Of a DNA stretch of 64,000 nucleotides, positions 35,888 to 45,096 are shown in pieces (position 1 is the stretch's first letter; each line of letters starts with the position of its first letter). The stretch is from the NCBI RefSeq assembly GCF_002929535.1, contig NZ_PJJO01000055.1, forward strand, positions 62,001-126,000, in the 5' to 3' direction. A program made the translations under genes and the position numbers. The notes below the pieces were generated by a model. The model ran no database searches, was not told the DNA's origin, and saw nothing but the letters and a program-made list of their open reading frames with translations. This DNA comes from Cryobacterium sp. Y11 (GTDB lineage Bacteria; Actinomycetota; Actinomycetes; Actinomycetales; Microbacteriaceae).

Positions 35888-37072
35888 ATGCGGATCGCAG
35901 TCATCAGCGAAAGTTTCCTCCCCACCGTCAGCGGTGTCACGACGAGTGTCTGCCGGGTGCTGGATCACCTCGCGGCCACCGGACACGAGGCCATGGTGAT
36001 CGCTCCCCACGGCGCCCCAGCCGAATACGCCGGCTTTCCCGTGCACACCGTTTCGGCGGTTAACTACCGCCAGTTTCCGGTCGGAGTGCCCAGTCCGCAG
36101 GTGCAGAGGCTTCTCGCGTCCTGGCGGCCCGACGTGTTGCACGCTGCGTCGCCGTTTCTGCTGGGCGCGCAGGGAATCAGCGCCGCCAACAGACTCGACA
36201 TCCCCTCCGTCGCGATTTTTCAAACAGATGTTGCCGGTTACGCCCACAGAAACCACCTCGGACCGGCGCAGACGCTGGCTTGGCGCTTCGTGAAATGGGT
36301 GCACGAGGGTGCCACGCGCACCCTTGTACCGTCATCGGCTTCGATGGCAGCGCTGCTGCGCCTCGGTGTGCCACGTCTGGCGATGTGGGCCAGGGGCGTG
36401 GATCTCGGCAGTTTTCACCCGAACCTGAAGCACGATCCGGCCGTCACGGCGCTGCGCGAGCGGATTGCTCCGGAGTACCCTGTGCCAACGCTCGACGGTG
36501 CCGTGCGCGACGTGATCGTCGGCTACGTCGGTCGGATGGCTCCGGAGAAGCAGGTCGAGCGGTTGCGCGCCCTGCGCGGGCTGACTGGCATCCGTCTGGC
36601 GCTGGTCGGAGATGGACCGAGCGCACCTTCCATCCGGCGCGCACTGGCCGGACTTCCGGTGACCTGGCTGGGACGATTGGATGGCCGCGAGCTCGCCGTG
36701 GCCTACGCCAGTTTCGATCTTTTCGTACACGCCGGCACCGAGGAGACCTTCGGACAGACCATTCAAGAGGCGCACGCCGCCGGTCTGCCCGTCGTCGCAC
36801 CATACGCCGGCGGACCGATCGACCTCGTCACCCACGGTGAGGACGGCTACCTGTTTCGCCCCGATAACGATACGGACCTGCGGCACTGGGTGCGGCAACT
36901 CGTTCGTGACCCGGCGTTGCGGGCCAGAATGGGTGAGGCTGGGCGCCGCACCGTGCTTGGGCGCTCCTGGCCGACCCTGTGCGCGGAACTGCTCGATTAT
37001 TACCAGGAGGCCATCGACGAGCGTTGCGCGGTGCGGGCAGACACGCATGTTCCACCGTCAATGCAACGTTAG
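35888..37072 (+). CDS. GT4 glycosyltransferase, MgtA-like (putative GDP-mannose-dependent)
   Basis: A full GT-B enzyme of 394 residues. The N-domain opens with 'IAVISESFLPTVSGVTTSVC' and has 'PDVLHAASPFLLG'; the C-domain has 'VGYVGRMAPEKQVERL' and the E-x7-E signature 'HAGTEETFGQTIQEAHAAGL'. The N-terminal block strongly resembles actinobacterial alpha-mannosyltransferases of glycolipid synthesis (MgtA/PimB types), and the divergent manC gene supports GDP-mannose as donor. The acceptor is unknown. The stop codon lies within an iron-box-like sequence upstream of sdhC. Confidence 0.88.
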   Translation: MRIAVISESFLPTVSGVTTSVCRVLDHLAATGHEAMVIAPHGAPAEYAGFPVHTVSAVNYRQFPVGVPSPQVQRLLASWRPDVLHAASPFLLGAQGISAANRLDIPSVAIFQTDVAGYAHRNHLGPAQTLAWRFVKWVHEGATRTLVPSSASMAALLRLGVPRLAMWARGVDLGSFHPNLKHDPAVTALRERIAPEYPVPTLDGAVRDVIVGYVGRMAPEKQVERLRALRGLTGIRLALVGDGPSAPSIRRALAGLPVTWLGRLDGRELAVAYASFDLFVHAGTEETFGQTIQEAHAAGLPVVAPYAGGPIDLVTHGEDGYLFRPDNDTDLRHWVRQLVRDPALRARMGEAGRRTVLGRSWPTLCAELLDYYQEAIDERCAVRADTHVPPSMQR

Positions 37073-37084
37073 GTCACCCTAACC
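37069..37084. promoter_or_regulatory. Iron-box-like site upstream of sdhCDAB
   Basis: TTAGGTCACCCTAACC matches the left and right cores of the DtxR/IdeR consensus (TTAGGT and CTAACC at the right distance) but not the outer right end. It lies just upstream of the -10 hexamer at 37108, where a bound regulator could act on the promoter. By eye about 14 of 19 consensus positions match. Confidence 0.35.
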
Positions 37085-37107
37085 GGCACGATGAGGCGGC
37101 GCGCTTG

Positions 37108-37113
37108 TACACT
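37108..37113 (+). promoter_or_regulatory. -10 hexamer of sdhCDAB
   Basis: TACACT ends 6 nt before ATG 37120, an in-frame upstream start for sdhC. Confidence 0.55.
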
Positions 37114-37182
37114 TAGGAAATGTGCTCACAGCACATTCTCGGTCTCATTCAAGAGCCACAATTCAGCCAGGGAGGGTTGTTC

Positions 37183-37596
37183 ATGCCACAGAAGGCAGGA
37201 ACCCTAGATTCTCAGCAGAAGACGACATCACGTCGCCCCGCCGGCACCCTGTATCGGGGTAACACGGGCATGTGGTCGTGGGTCCTGCACCGCATCACCG
37301 GTGTCGCGATCTTCTTCTTTCTGCTCGTTCATATTCTCGACACGGCACTCGTGCGGGTCAGCCCCGAAGCGTATAACGCGGTGATTGGGCAGTACCAGAC
37401 GCCGATCATGGGCCTCGGTGAGGTTGCACTCGTCGGGGCCATCGTGTTTCACGCCTTCAACGGACTGCGTATCATTCTGATCGACTTCTGGAACGCCAAG
37501 TACCAGCGCGTACTGTTCTACGTCGTGATCGGCCTGTGGGTCGTTACCATGCTGGGCTTCGTGCCGCGCCACCTCATCAACGTGTTCAGCCACTAG
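37183..37596 (+). CDS. sdhC: Succinate dehydrogenase cytochrome b subunit
   Basis: SdhC is a membrane anchor subunit that holds heme b and the quinone site. From ATG 37183 it has 137 residues and three spans; 'MWSWVLHRITGVAIFFFLLV' is the family signature, with a heme-type histidine in 'VGAIVFHAFNGLRII'. GGAGGG lies 6 nt before this ATG. An in-frame ATG at 37120 sits at the leaderless distance from a promoter and would add 21 residues ('MCSQHILGLIQEPQ...'). Either or both may be used. It heads sdhCDAB. Confidence 0.9.
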   Translation: MPQKAGTLDSQQKTTSRRPAGTLYRGNTGMWSWVLHRITGVAIFFFLLVHILDTALVRVSPEAYNAVIGQYQTPIMGLGEVALVGAIVFHAFNGLRIILIDFWNAKYQRVLFYVVIGLWVVTMLGFVPRHLINVFSH

Positions 37597-37608
37597 GGGG
37601 CGACAGAC

Positions 37609-38061
37609 ATGACTTCAACAATCGAAGCTCCCCGCAGCCCGTACACCCGCTCCGCCAAAAAAAGCGGTGTCAACTGGGAAAAATGGGGCTGGATCTACAT
37701 GCGCGTCTCCGGCGTCGTGCTGGTCGTGCTCATCTTCGGCCACCTGTTCGTCAACCTCATGATCGGCGAGGGCGTCAGCGCCCTGAACTTCGCGTTCGTC
37801 GCCGGCAAGCTGACCAACCCGTTCTGGATGACCTGGGACATCATCATGCTCTGGCTCGCCCTGATTCACGGCGGCAACGGCATGCGCACCCTGGTCAATG
37901 ACTACGCGACCTCGCGGATGAGCCGCGGCATCCTGAAAATCGCGATCCTGGTCAGTGTTGTCGCGCTGATCGTGCTGGGCACCCTCGTGGTGTTCACCTT
38001 CGATCCCTGCCCCGCCGGTGCGCCCGCCGACCTCGTGGCCTCGTTCTGTAAGTCCCTATAG
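37609..38061 (+). CDS. sdhD: Succinate dehydrogenase membrane anchor subunit
   Basis: The 150-residue protein has three membrane spans (about residues 37-57, 72-92, 105-130) and the anchor histidine region '[17 protein letters not shown]'. A conserved tryptophan motif '[17 protein letters not shown]' opens the hydrophobic part. It follows sdhC by 12 bp and precedes sdhA by 17 bp. Its role is quinone binding and docking of the SdhAB head. Confidence 0.92.
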   Translation: MTSTIEAPRSPYTRSAKKSGVNWEKWGWIYMRVSGVVLVVLIFGHLFVNLMIGEGVSALNFAFVAGKLTNPFWMTWDIIMLWLALIHGGNGMRTLVNDYATSRMSRGILKIAILVSVVALIVLGTLVVFTFDPCPAGAPADLVASFCKSL

Positions 38062-38078
38062 GAGCTGCACACAAAAAA

Positions 38079-39899
38079 ATGACATCCTCCACAGCACCTA
38101 CCGGCGCAAACCCGGAGTCCACCGTCGTAGACGGTGTGCACTACCACCAGCACGACATCGTCATTGTGGGAGCCGGTGGAGCTGGCATGCGTGCCGCCAT
38201 CGAAGCCGGCCCCCACGCCAGCACGGCGGTCATTTCCAAGCTCTACCCCACGCGTTCGCACACCGGTGCTGCGCAAGGCGGGATGGCTGCGGCCCTCGCC
38301 AACGTCGAGGAAGACAACTGGGAATGGCACACCTTCGACACGATCAAGGGTGGCGACTACCTGGTTGACCAGGACGCCGCCGAGATTCTGGCCAAGGAGG
38401 CCATCGACGCGGTCATCGACCTCGAAAACATGGGCCTGCCGTTCAACCGCACGCCAGAGGGCAAGATCGACCAGCGACGGTTCGGTGGTCACACCCGCGA
38501 CCACGGCAAGGCGCCGGTTCGTCGCTCATGCTACGCCGCCGACCGCACCGGCCATATGATTCTGCAGACGCTGTATCAGAACTGCGTCAAGCGCGGCATC
38601 AACTTCTTCAACGAGTACTACGTGCTCGACCTCGTCATGACCAACGTCGACGGCGTCGACCAGCCGTCGGCCGTGGTCGCCCTCGACCTGTCGAGCGGCG
38701 AGCTGCACGTGTTCCAGGGCAAGGCGTTCATCTTCGCCACCGGCGGTTTCGGCAAGATCTACAAGACCACCTCGAACGCTCACACCCTCACCGGCGACGG
38801 CGTCGGAATCGTCTGGCGTAAAGGACTGCCGCTCGAGGATATGGAATTCTTCCAGTTCCACCCGACCGGCTTGGCGGGCCTGGGCATCCTCTTGACCGAA
38901 GGAGCACGCGGAGAGGGCGCCATTTTGCGCAACTCCTCGGGTGAACGCTTCATGGAACGCTACGCGCCAACCATCAAGGACCTCGCCCCGCGTGACATCG
39001 TTTCACGCTGCATGCTCAAGGAGGTCGCTGAGGGTCGCGGCGCAGGCCCAGACAAGGACTACCTGTACCTGGACTGCACCCACCTCGGCAAGGAACTGCT
39101 CGAGACCAAGCTGCCTGACATCACCGAGTTCGCCCGCACCTACCTCGGCGTCGACCCGGTCACCGAACCGGTGCCGGTCATGCCGACAGCGCACTACGCG
39201 ATGGGCGGAATTCCGACCAACGTGAACGCCGAAGTCTGGCGCAACAACGAACAGGTCGTTCCCGGCCTGTATGCCGCCGGCGAGTGTGCCTGCGTGTCCG
39301 TGCACGGCTCCAACCGCCTCGGCACCAACTCGCTGCTCGACATCAACGTGTTCGGCAAGCGTGCCGGCAACAACGCGGTCGAATACGTCAAGACGGCGTC
39401 GTTCACTCCCCTGCCGGAAGACCCGGCCAAGGAGGTACGCGAGCTGTTGGAAGGCATCCGCTCGTCGAGCGGAACCGAACGCATCGCCGTGCTGCGCAAG
39501 ATTCTGCAGGAAGAAATGGACAAGAAGGCTCAGGTGTTCCGCACCGACGAGTCCCTCGCCGAGGTTACCGAGACCATCCACCTGCTGCGTCAGCGTTACA
39601 AGAATATTGGCGTGCAAGACAAGGGTCGCCGGTTCAACACCGACCTGCTCGAAGCCGTCGAGCTGGGCTTCCTGCTTGACCTCGCCGAGGTCGTCGTTTA
39701 CTCCGCTCGCAACCGCAAGGAAAGCCGCGGCGGACACCAGCGCGAGGATTACCTCGTGCGCGATGACGAGAACTACCTCAAGCACACGATGGCGTACCTT
39801 CAGGGTGACGCGATGAGCGCCGACGCTGCCGACCACATCAAACTCGACTGGAAACCGGTTGTCATCACCCGTTACCAGCCGATGGAGAGGAAGTACTAG
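38079..39899 (+). CDS. sdhA: Succinate dehydrogenase flavoprotein subunit
   Basis: The 606-residue subunit oxidises succinate to fumarate with covalent FAD. Visible are the FAD loop '[18 protein letters not shown]', the FAD-linking histidine in '[17 protein letters not shown]', the substrate site '[20 protein letters not shown]' and the active-site region '[15 protein letters not shown]'. It lacks any odd insertion. The stop overlaps the sdhB GTG by one base, so the two head subunits are translationally coupled. Confidence 0.97.
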   Translation: MTSSTAPTGANPESTVVDGVHYHQHDIVIVGAGGAGMRAAIEAGPHASTAVISKLYPTRSHTGAAQGGMAAALANVEEDNWEWHTFDTIKGGDYLVDQDAAEILAKEAIDAVIDLENMGLPFNRTPEGKIDQRRFGGHTRDHGKAPVRRSCYAADRTGHMILQTLYQNCVKRGINFFNEYYVLDLVMTNVDGVDQPSAVVALDLSSGELHVFQGKAFIFATGGFGKIYKTTSNAHTLTGDGVGIVWRKGLPLEDMEFFQFHPTGLAGLGILLTEGARGEGAILRNSSGERFMERYAPTIKDLAPRDIVSRCMLKEVAEGRGAGPDKDYLYLDCTHLGKELLETKLPDITEFARTYLGVDPVTEPVPVMPTAHYAMGGIPTNVNAEVWRNNEQVVPGLYAAGECACVSVHGSNRLGTNSLLDINVFGKRAGNNAVEYVKTASFTPLPEDPAKEVRELLEGIRSSSGTERIAVLRKILQEEMDKKAQVFRTDESLAEVTETIHLLRQRYKNIGVQDKGRRFNTDLLEAVELGFLLDLAEVVVYSARNRKESRGGHQREDYLVRDDENYLKHTMAYLQGDAMSADAADHIKLDWKPVVITRYQPMERKY

Positions 39900-40660
39900 T
39901 GAGCACTGCCACGATTGATAACAAGCCGGCCATTCCCGAAGAAATCAAGTCGTTTACGGCCACGATCATTGTGCGTCGGTTCAACCCGGAGGTTGATGAC
40001 GAGCCGCACTGGCAGGACTTCGACGTGCAGCTTTACCCCACCGACCGGGTGCTCGACGCGCTGCACAAGATCAAGTGGGAGCAGGACGGTTCCTTGACCT
40101 TCCGCCGCTCCTGTGCGCACGGCATTTGCGGTTCGGATGCCATGCGCATCAACGGCCGCAATCGTCTGGCCTGCAAGACGCTCATGAAAGACCTCGACGT
40201 CACCAAGCCCATCTACGTGGAGGCCATCAAGGGCCTGCCACTAGAGAAGGACCTCATCGTCGACATGGAGCCGTTCTTCGATTCCTTCAAGGCGGTGCAG
40301 CCGTTCCTCATGAACAGCGTCACCCCGGTCAAGGGCAAGGAACGCATCCAGACGGTCGCCCAGCGCGCCCGCTTCGACGACACCACCAAATGCATCCTCT
40401 GTGCAGCATGCACGTCGAGCTGCCCGGTTTTCTGGACCGACGGTCAGTACTTCGGCCCGGCCGCCATCGTCAACGCGCACCGCTTCATCTTCGACTCCCG
40501 CGACGAGAATGCGGCAGTACGCCTCGACATTCTCAACGACAAAGAGGGCGTGTGGCGTTGCCGCACGACCTTCAACTGCACAGAAGCCTGCCCCCGCGGG
40601 ATCCAGGTGACCCAGGCCATCGCCGAGGTCAAGCAGGCCATTATGCGCGGCAAGGCGTAA
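39899..40660 (+). CDS. sdhB: Succinate dehydrogenase iron-sulfur subunit
   Basis: The 253-residue subunit relays electrons from FAD to quinone. The [2Fe-2S] ligands are in 'SCAHGICGSDAM' and 'RLACKT'; the [4Fe-4S] and [3Fe-4S] ligands are in 'CILCAACTSSCPVFW' and 'CTEACPRGIQV'. The GTG start overlaps the sdhA stop (TAGTG). A terminator follows at 40677-40713. Confidence 0.97.
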   Translation: MSTATIDNKPAIPEEIKSFTATIIVRRFNPEVDDEPHWQDFDVQLYPTDRVLDALHKIKWEQDGSLTFRRSCAHGICGSDAMRINGRNRLACKTLMKDLDVTKPIYVEAIKGLPLEKDLIVDMEPFFDSFKAVQPFLMNSVTPVKGKERIQTVAQRARFDDTTKCILCAACTSSCPVFWTDGQYFGPAAIVNAHRFIFDSRDENAAVRLDILNDKEGVWRCRTTFNCTEACPRGIQVTQAIAEVKQAIMRGKA

Positions 40661-40676
40661 CTGCTTGTTTTTATCT

Positions 40677-40713
40677 GAGAAACACCCCCGTCGATTCGAC
40701 GGGGGTGTTTCTC
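40677..40713 (+). terminator. Terminator of sdhCDAB
   Basis: GAGAAACACCCCCGTCGA and its complement form a near-perfect long stem with a tiny loop, followed by CGTTATCC. The promoter of the next gene begins 11 bp later. Confidence 0.85.
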
Positions 40714-40723
40714 GTTATCCCGT

Positions 40724-40729
40724 TATGCT
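40724..40729 (+). promoter_or_regulatory. -10 hexamer of the YihY gene (leaderless)
   Basis: TATGCT ends 6 nt before GTG 40736. Confidence 0.6.
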
Positions 40730-40735
40730 GACACC

Positions 40736-41821
40736 GTGAAAGAGCTTCTGGCGCGCATCCAGACCTGGCGACCGGTCCGGGTCGTCGTGCACTTCGGCCT
40801 GGTCGGCGGGGGGATTCTCGCGGCCGGTATGAGCTTTCAGGCGATCTTCGCCGTCTTCGCGGCAATCTGGGTCGGCTTCTCTATTGCCGGGCTCGTGCTG
40901 AGCACAAACCAGGACTTGCTCAACGCGGTCTACGCGCTCATCAACCAGTCGGTCCCGGGCCTCATCGGCAGCGAAGGCGCCATCGATCCGGCGCTACTGG
41001 CCACCGGCACCATGTTCACCTGGATCGGTGCGATCGCCCTCGTCGGCCTGTTGGTGACCGCACTCAGCTGGCTTTCCACGACGGCACTGGCCGTGCGCAC
41101 CGTGTTCGGGATGCCGCCGCAGACCACGTTCTTTCTCCTGGTCAAACTGCGCGAGCTTGGCCTCGGCCTGCTCTTCGGGCTCGCCCTAGTGGTCTCTGCG
41201 GTCGTGTCACTCGCCAGCACAGCCCTGCTCGGCGGCCTGTTCAGCCTGTTTCAACTGCCGCAGGATTCGTTCTACTACGAGGCGTCGGCCCGGGTGATCG
41301 GCCTGGTCGTGGTACTGGTGATTGACACGATTACCCTAGCCGGGCTGTTTCGTGTGCTGTCTCGGGTGCGCATTCCGCTGCGGCGGCTGTTGGCCGGAGC
41401 GCTGCTCGGCGGCGGCGGCCTGGGCTTACTAAAAATTCTCGGCGGAACCCTGCTCGGCGGGGCCAGCAACAACCCCCTGCTCGCGACCTTTTCGGTGATC
41501 ATCGGGCTGCTGATCTGGTTCAACCTGATGAGCACCGTCACCCTCATCGCGGCATCCTGGATCGCCGTCGGCATGGACGACGCCGGCATTGCGCCACACA
41601 CCCTCAGCGCCGACGAGGCTGCCGCCGAAGCTACCAAAAGCGAACAGCGGCAACGACAGCGGATGCACGACGCCCTGCGATTGACCGCGCAGGCGTCGCT
41701 CGAGGCGGCCAGAGCGAACCTCGACTCGTCACCCTGGTACGCCAGGTGGAGCGCCCGCCGCGAGCTCCGCGCGGCGGAAGCGCGCGTCGCCCAGTACAAC
41801 CAGGCGGATGCTGCTAACTAG
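40736..41821 (+). CDS. YihY/BrkB family membrane protein
   Basis: The 361-residue protein has six membrane spans and motifs 'AAGMSFQAIFAVFAAIWVGF', 'GALLGGGGLGLLKILGGTLL' and 'LIWFNLMSTVTLIAASWIAV', as in the YihY/BrkB family once misnamed RNase BN. The function is unsettled; a transport role is suspected. The C-terminal 70 residues are soluble and charged. GTG 40736 is fixed by the promoter spacing. Its stop codon TAG is part of the -10 hexamer of the exonuclease gene. Confidence 0.87.
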   Translation: MKELLARIQTWRPVRVVVHFGLVGGGILAAGMSFQAIFAVFAAIWVGFSIAGLVLSTNQDLLNAVYALINQSVPGLIGSEGAIDPALLATGTMFTWIGAIALVGLLVTALSWLSTTALAVRTVFGMPPQTTFFLLVKLRELGLGLLFGLALVVSAVVSLASTALLGGLFSLFQLPQDSFYYEASARVIGLVVVLVIDTITLAGLFRVLSRVRIPLRRLLAGALLGGGGLGLLKILGGTLLGGASNNPLLATFSVIIGLLIWFNLMSTVTLIAASWIAVGMDDAGIAPHTLSADEAAAEATKSEQRQRQRMHDALRLTAQASLEAARANLDSSPWYARWSARRELRAAEARVAQYNQADAAN

Positions 41822-41824
41822 ACT
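41819..41824 (+). promoter_or_regulatory. -10 hexamer of the exonuclease III gene (leaderless)
   Basis: TAGACT includes the upstream stop codon TAG and ends 6 nt before ATG 41831. Confidence 0.6.
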
Positions 41825-41830
41825 TGATCC

Positions 41831-42685
41831 ATGTCTGCAGCCAAACCCCTTCGCATCGCCAGTATCAACACGAACGGGGTACGAGCCGCGTACCGCAAGG
41901 GAATGGGCGACTGGCTCACGGCCCGTGACGTTGATATTCTGGCAATTCAAGAGGTGCGCGCCTCCACCGAAGACCTCGAAGGGCTGCTCGGTCCGGACTG
42001 GAATATTCTGCACGATGCTGCCACTGCCAAGGGCCGTGCCGGAGTTGCTCTCGCGAGCCGAGCGGGAGCATCCATTCATCGCGTTGCCCTGGGGCCTGAG
42101 GAATTCGACAGCGCCGGTCGCTGGCTGGAGGCCGACTATGAGGTCAACGGCAGGGTCATCACCGTGGTGAGTACCTATGTACACTCCGGCGAAACCGATA
42201 CTCCCAAACAGGTCGAGAAGTACAAGTTTCTGGACGCCATGATCGCCCGGCTGCCCGAGCTGACGACGCACAGCCCGCTGGCGCTCGTGCTGGGCGATTT
42301 GAATGTTGGCCATCGCACACTCGACATTAAGAATTGGCGCGGCAACAAGAAGCACGCCGGTTTTTTGCCGGAGGAGCGCGCGTACTTCGACCTGATTCTC
42401 GGAAGCGAAGGTGACCCGAACTATAACGCGGGCGCGGGACTGGGCTGGATCGACGTTGGCCGTAAGTGGGCCGGTGAGGTTGACGGGCCGTACACCTGGT
42501 GGTCGCAGCGCGGCCAGGCGTTTGACACCGACACCGGGTGGCGGCTGGATTACCATCTGGCCAGCCCGATGCTGGCGGCATCCGTTGTCAATTATGTGGT
42601 TGACCGGGCCGCAGCGTATGACCAGCGCTGGAGCGACCACTCCGCCGTCGTTGTTGACTATGACCTTTCTGGAGCAACATTATGA
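41831..42685 (+). CDS. xth: Exodeoxyribonuclease III / AP endonuclease
   Basis: The 284-residue protein is an exonuclease-endonuclease-phosphatase fold enzyme that nicks DNA at abasic sites and trims 3' ends. Motifs in order: '[10 protein letters not shown]', '[10 protein letters not shown]' (metal Glu), 'VSTYVHSG', '[17 protein letters not shown]', 'GWIDVGR', 'DYHLASP' and the final '[12 protein letters not shown]'. The stop overlaps the trpS ATG by 4 bp. Confidence 0.94.
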   Translation: MSAAKPLRIASINTNGVRAAYRKGMGDWLTARDVDILAIQEVRASTEDLEGLLGPDWNILHDAATAKGRAGVALASRAGASIHRVALGPEEFDSAGRWLEADYEVNGRVITVVSTYVHSGETDTPKQVEKYKFLDAMIARLPELTTHSPLALVLGDLNVGHRTLDIKNWRGNKKHAGFLPEERAYFDLILGSEGDPNYNAGAGLGWIDVGRKWAGEVDGPYTWWSQRGQAFDTDTGWRLDYHLASPMLAASVVNYVVDRAAAYDQRWSDHSAVVVDYDLSGATL

Positions 42686-43686
42686 CCAAACCCCGCCTGT
42701 ATTCGGGCATGCAGCCCTCGGCCGAGTCCCTGCAGATCGGCAACTACATTGGCGCGCTGCTGAATTGGAAGTCGCTGCAGCAGACGCACGACGCGTTTTT
42801 CTCCATCGTCGACCTACACGCGATCACCGTCGCGCAGGAGCCTTTAAAGTTGCGGGAGAACACCCGCGGAACGGCGGCCCAGTACATTGCGGCTGGGATC
42901 GATCCCTCGGCGTCGACGTTGTACGTGCAGTCGCACGTTGCGGCGCACGCGCAGCTGGCCTGGGTGCTCAACACCATCACCGGGTTCGGTGAGGCCAGTC
43001 GCATGACCCAGTTCAAGGACAAGTCTTCACGGCACGGCGCCGACGCCACGAGCGTGGGACTGTTTGCCTACCCGACGCTGATGGCCGCCGACATTCTGCT
43101 CTACCAGACCTCTGTCGTGCCGGTTGGGGAAGATCAGCGTCAGCACGTTGAACTCACCCGCGATCTCGCGCTGCGCTTCAACTCGCGATTCGGCGACACG
43201 TTTACGATTCCCGAGGTGGCAATCGTGAAGGACACCGCGAAGATCTACGACCTGCAAAATCCCACGTCGAAAATGTCGAAGTCGGCCGAGTCGCATGCCG
43301 GGGTCATCTGGCTGCTCGATGAGCCGGGGGTCACCAAGAAGAAGATCATGCGGGCGGTGACGGATGCCGATGGCGGCGTGGTCTTCGACCGCGAGAACAA
43401 GCCGGGCGTGGCGAACCTGCTCACGATCTACTCCGTGCTGGCTTCGCGCACGATCGAGTCCCTCGAGAATGAGTACGCCGGGCGCGGCTACGGTGACCTG
43501 AAGAAGGGGCTGGTCGAGGTGGTTCTTGGCACCTTCGACCCGATTCGTGAGCGCGTCACCGAGCTGCTTGGCGACCCGGCCGAGCTCGACCGGGTGCTCG
43601 CCTCCAACGCCGCTCGGGCTGCTGACGTCGCGGATGAGACCCTGGCCACCGTCTACGACCGCGTCGGCTTCCTGCCGCGTCGCTGA
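42682..43686 (+). CDS. trpS: Tryptophanyl-tRNA synthetase
   Basis: A class I synthetase of 334 residues. The HIGH-type motif is in '[20 protein letters not shown]' and the KMSKS loop is intact in '[12 protein letters not shown]'; '[19 protein letters not shown]' followed by '[15 protein letters not shown]' is the Trp/ATP site. It is coupled to the exonuclease gene by an ATGA overlap. A 96-bp repeat begins 46 bp after its stop. Confidence 0.96.
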   Translation: MTKPRLYSGMQPSAESLQIGNYIGALLNWKSLQQTHDAFFSIVDLHAITVAQEPLKLRENTRGTAAQYIAAGIDPSASTLYVQSHVAAHAQLAWVLNTITGFGEASRMTQFKDKSSRHGADATSVGLFAYPTLMAADILLYQTSVVPVGEDQRQHVELTRDLALRFNSRFGDTFTIPEVAIVKDTAKIYDLQNPTSKMSKSAESHAGVIWLLDEPGVTKKKIMRAVTDADGGVVFDRENKPGVANLLTIYSVLASRTIESLENEYAGRGYGDLKKGLVEVVLGTFDPIRERVTELLGDPAELDRVLASNAARAADVADETLATVYDRVGFLPRR

Positions 43687-43731
43687 TCGCTGCCCGGGTA
43701 TTCGTCTGCATCCCACCCGCCGATCCGCCCC

Positions 43732-43827
43732 TGCGCATAACTCCTGCAATTTCTCGCGCCGCCGGTTCAGAGCCGCGCGATCACGGGCATCCGCTGCCGA
43801 TGACTCAGAAATTGCAGGAGTTGTGCA
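43732..43827. repeat. 96-bp element with inverted ends, copy 1 (family A)
   Basis: The left end TGCGCATAACTCCTGCAA (43732-43749) and the right end TTGCAGGAGTTGTGCA (43812-43827) are inverted; with flanking bases the arms match over about 23 bp with two differences. The interior shares GGGCATCCG with the other copies. It lies between trpS and nuclease 2, with a right-end fragment just beyond (43841-43853). Confidence 0.9.
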
Positions 43828-43868
43828 CACCCGGGTGGACACAAGAGTTGTGCCGCCGGTCGATGTCG

Positions 43869-44774
43869 TCAGGCGAAGGAAGACGCGCGATCGCTGCCGT
43901 TACGGCAGATGTCGACGAGCTCGCGAACGGCCTGAATCACGCCCTCCGGGTCGAACATGATGTCCTGGTACAGAACACGGAGCGTCAGGTACCGGCGAGC
44001 GGCCAACAGACGATCCCTGGTGCGGTCACGAACGTGTTCTGACCATTCCTTGTGATGCAGCCGGTTGTCGGCTTCCAACACGACACAACCCTCGACCAGC
44101 ACATCGACCCGGCCAACGCCAGGAATGGCGACCTGGATCTCGCAGCGGAAGCCGGCTTGTCGCAACAGGTCGCGCAAGACGGTCTCCTGCCCCGCATCAA
44201 CCCGAGCATCGATTCGCGTGCGCAGGTCCCGATATTTCGCGGGAACCTGCGCGAAAATCGTGGCGAGGTCGGTCGGGAAGATCTTGCGCTCGTGCAGGGC
44301 GGTATCAAGCGCTGCGAGGGCGAAACGCGGTTCCTGACACTGGATGATCTGGGAGAGGGCATCCCGCGCGCCGACACAATATCTGGTGCCGTCCTCGGCG
44401 TCAATGAGGGGCCACCAGTGCAACTCGACGCCATCTCGGTGGGCCAGCGCGAGCGGAACGCGCCGGTCCTTCGGGCTGCGCAACCGCGACGCTTCTCGCG
44501 ACAGGTGGAGGTGCGTGAACTGCGCGTCGAAGGCGAAGAAGCCAATCTCTGCGGCGGCAGAGACGCAGGCCAGTCGACCACCGATGCGCACCGCCTCAAG
44601 GGTATGACGGTCAGTAGCCGGCGCCGCGTAGTGGTCGCGGCGTACCCGCACGAGGACGTTGTCCCGCACGGCGTTGGTGATATCCCGCCCGGTCATGCCG
44701 CTGGCAAGAAGCTCAGCGCGACTGAGGATGCGGCGCGGGCCGTCGACTGCGTTCAGGGTGGGGGAGGAAGCCAT
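43869..44774 (-). CDS. AbiEi-like/DUF559 protein with Vsr-like nuclease domain (nuclease 2)
   Basis: The 301-residue protein starts with an AbiEi-type antitoxin winged helix: 'ILSRAELLASGMTGRDITNA' then 'VLVRVRRDHYAAP'. A middle domain follows, then a DUF559 domain with likely metal acids in 'GVGRVDVLVEGCVVLEADNR' and following 'LHH', as in Vsr-like endonucleases. ATG 44774 gives the same length as nuclease 1; the frame extends to a TTG at 44834. No toxin gene adjoins, so this is not an AbiE operon. Three 96-bp repeats bracket it. Nuclease activity is inferred. Confidence 0.77.
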   Translation of the reverse strand: MASSPTLNAVDGPRRILSRAELLASGMTGRDITNAVRDNVLVRVRRDHYAAPATDRHTLEAVRIGGRLACVSAAAEIGFFAFDAQFTHLHLSREASRLRSPKDRRVPLALAHRDGVELHWWPLIDAEDGTRYCVGARDALSQIIQCQEPRFALAALDTALHERKIFPTDLATIFAQVPAKYRDLRTRIDARVDAGQETVLRDLLRQAGFRCEIQVAIPGVGRVDVLVEGCVVLEADNRLHHKEWSEHVRDRTRDRLLAARRYLTLRVLYQDIMFDPEGVIQAVRELVDICRNGSDRASSFA

Positions 44775-44914
44775 GACCTGATGTTGGCTACTGCCGGGCC
44801 GCGACCGAGAGTCGAAGTTCCAATCTGTGGACAATCGGCGCGACGACCACCTTGTGGAGGAGCAGCTGAGCCCGCTCCGGCACCGCTACACAGTCGCCGA
44901 GGCGACGCCACCCC

Positions 44915-45010
44915 GCGCATAACTCCTGCAAACCGTGGGTGGCTCGGTATAGCGGCCCGGAATCATGGGAATCCGTCGCCTCGGCCACAGAAATTGCAGG
45001 AGTTATGCGC
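44915..45010. repeat. 96-bp element with inverted ends, copy 2 (family A)
   Basis: GCGCATAACTCCTGCAA (44915-44931) is repeated perfectly in inverted form at 44994-45010. The interior contains AGCGGCCCGGAA and GGGAATCCG, also found in copy 3. A right-end fragment follows (45026-45040). It lies about 140 bp upstream of the nuclease 2 start. Confidence 0.92.
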
Positions 45011-45096
45011 TGTGGGGTACCCGCGGCAGGAATTCTGCGCCGTGGGCATCCGGATTCGGGTCGACCGCGGTGCAGTAGCCGAAGTCGGGCCGCCAT

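Noticed and set aside
43800-44040. Short frame reading through the 96-bp repeat
   Set aside because: Its peptide is only translated repeat plus nuclease antisense; the similar short frames at 44939-45241 arise the same way.
43869-44774. AbiE toxin-antitoxin operon
   Set aside because: Only the AbiEi-like helix is present; there is no adjacent AbiEii nucleotidyltransferase toxin, and the C-terminus is a DUF559 nuclease-like domain.
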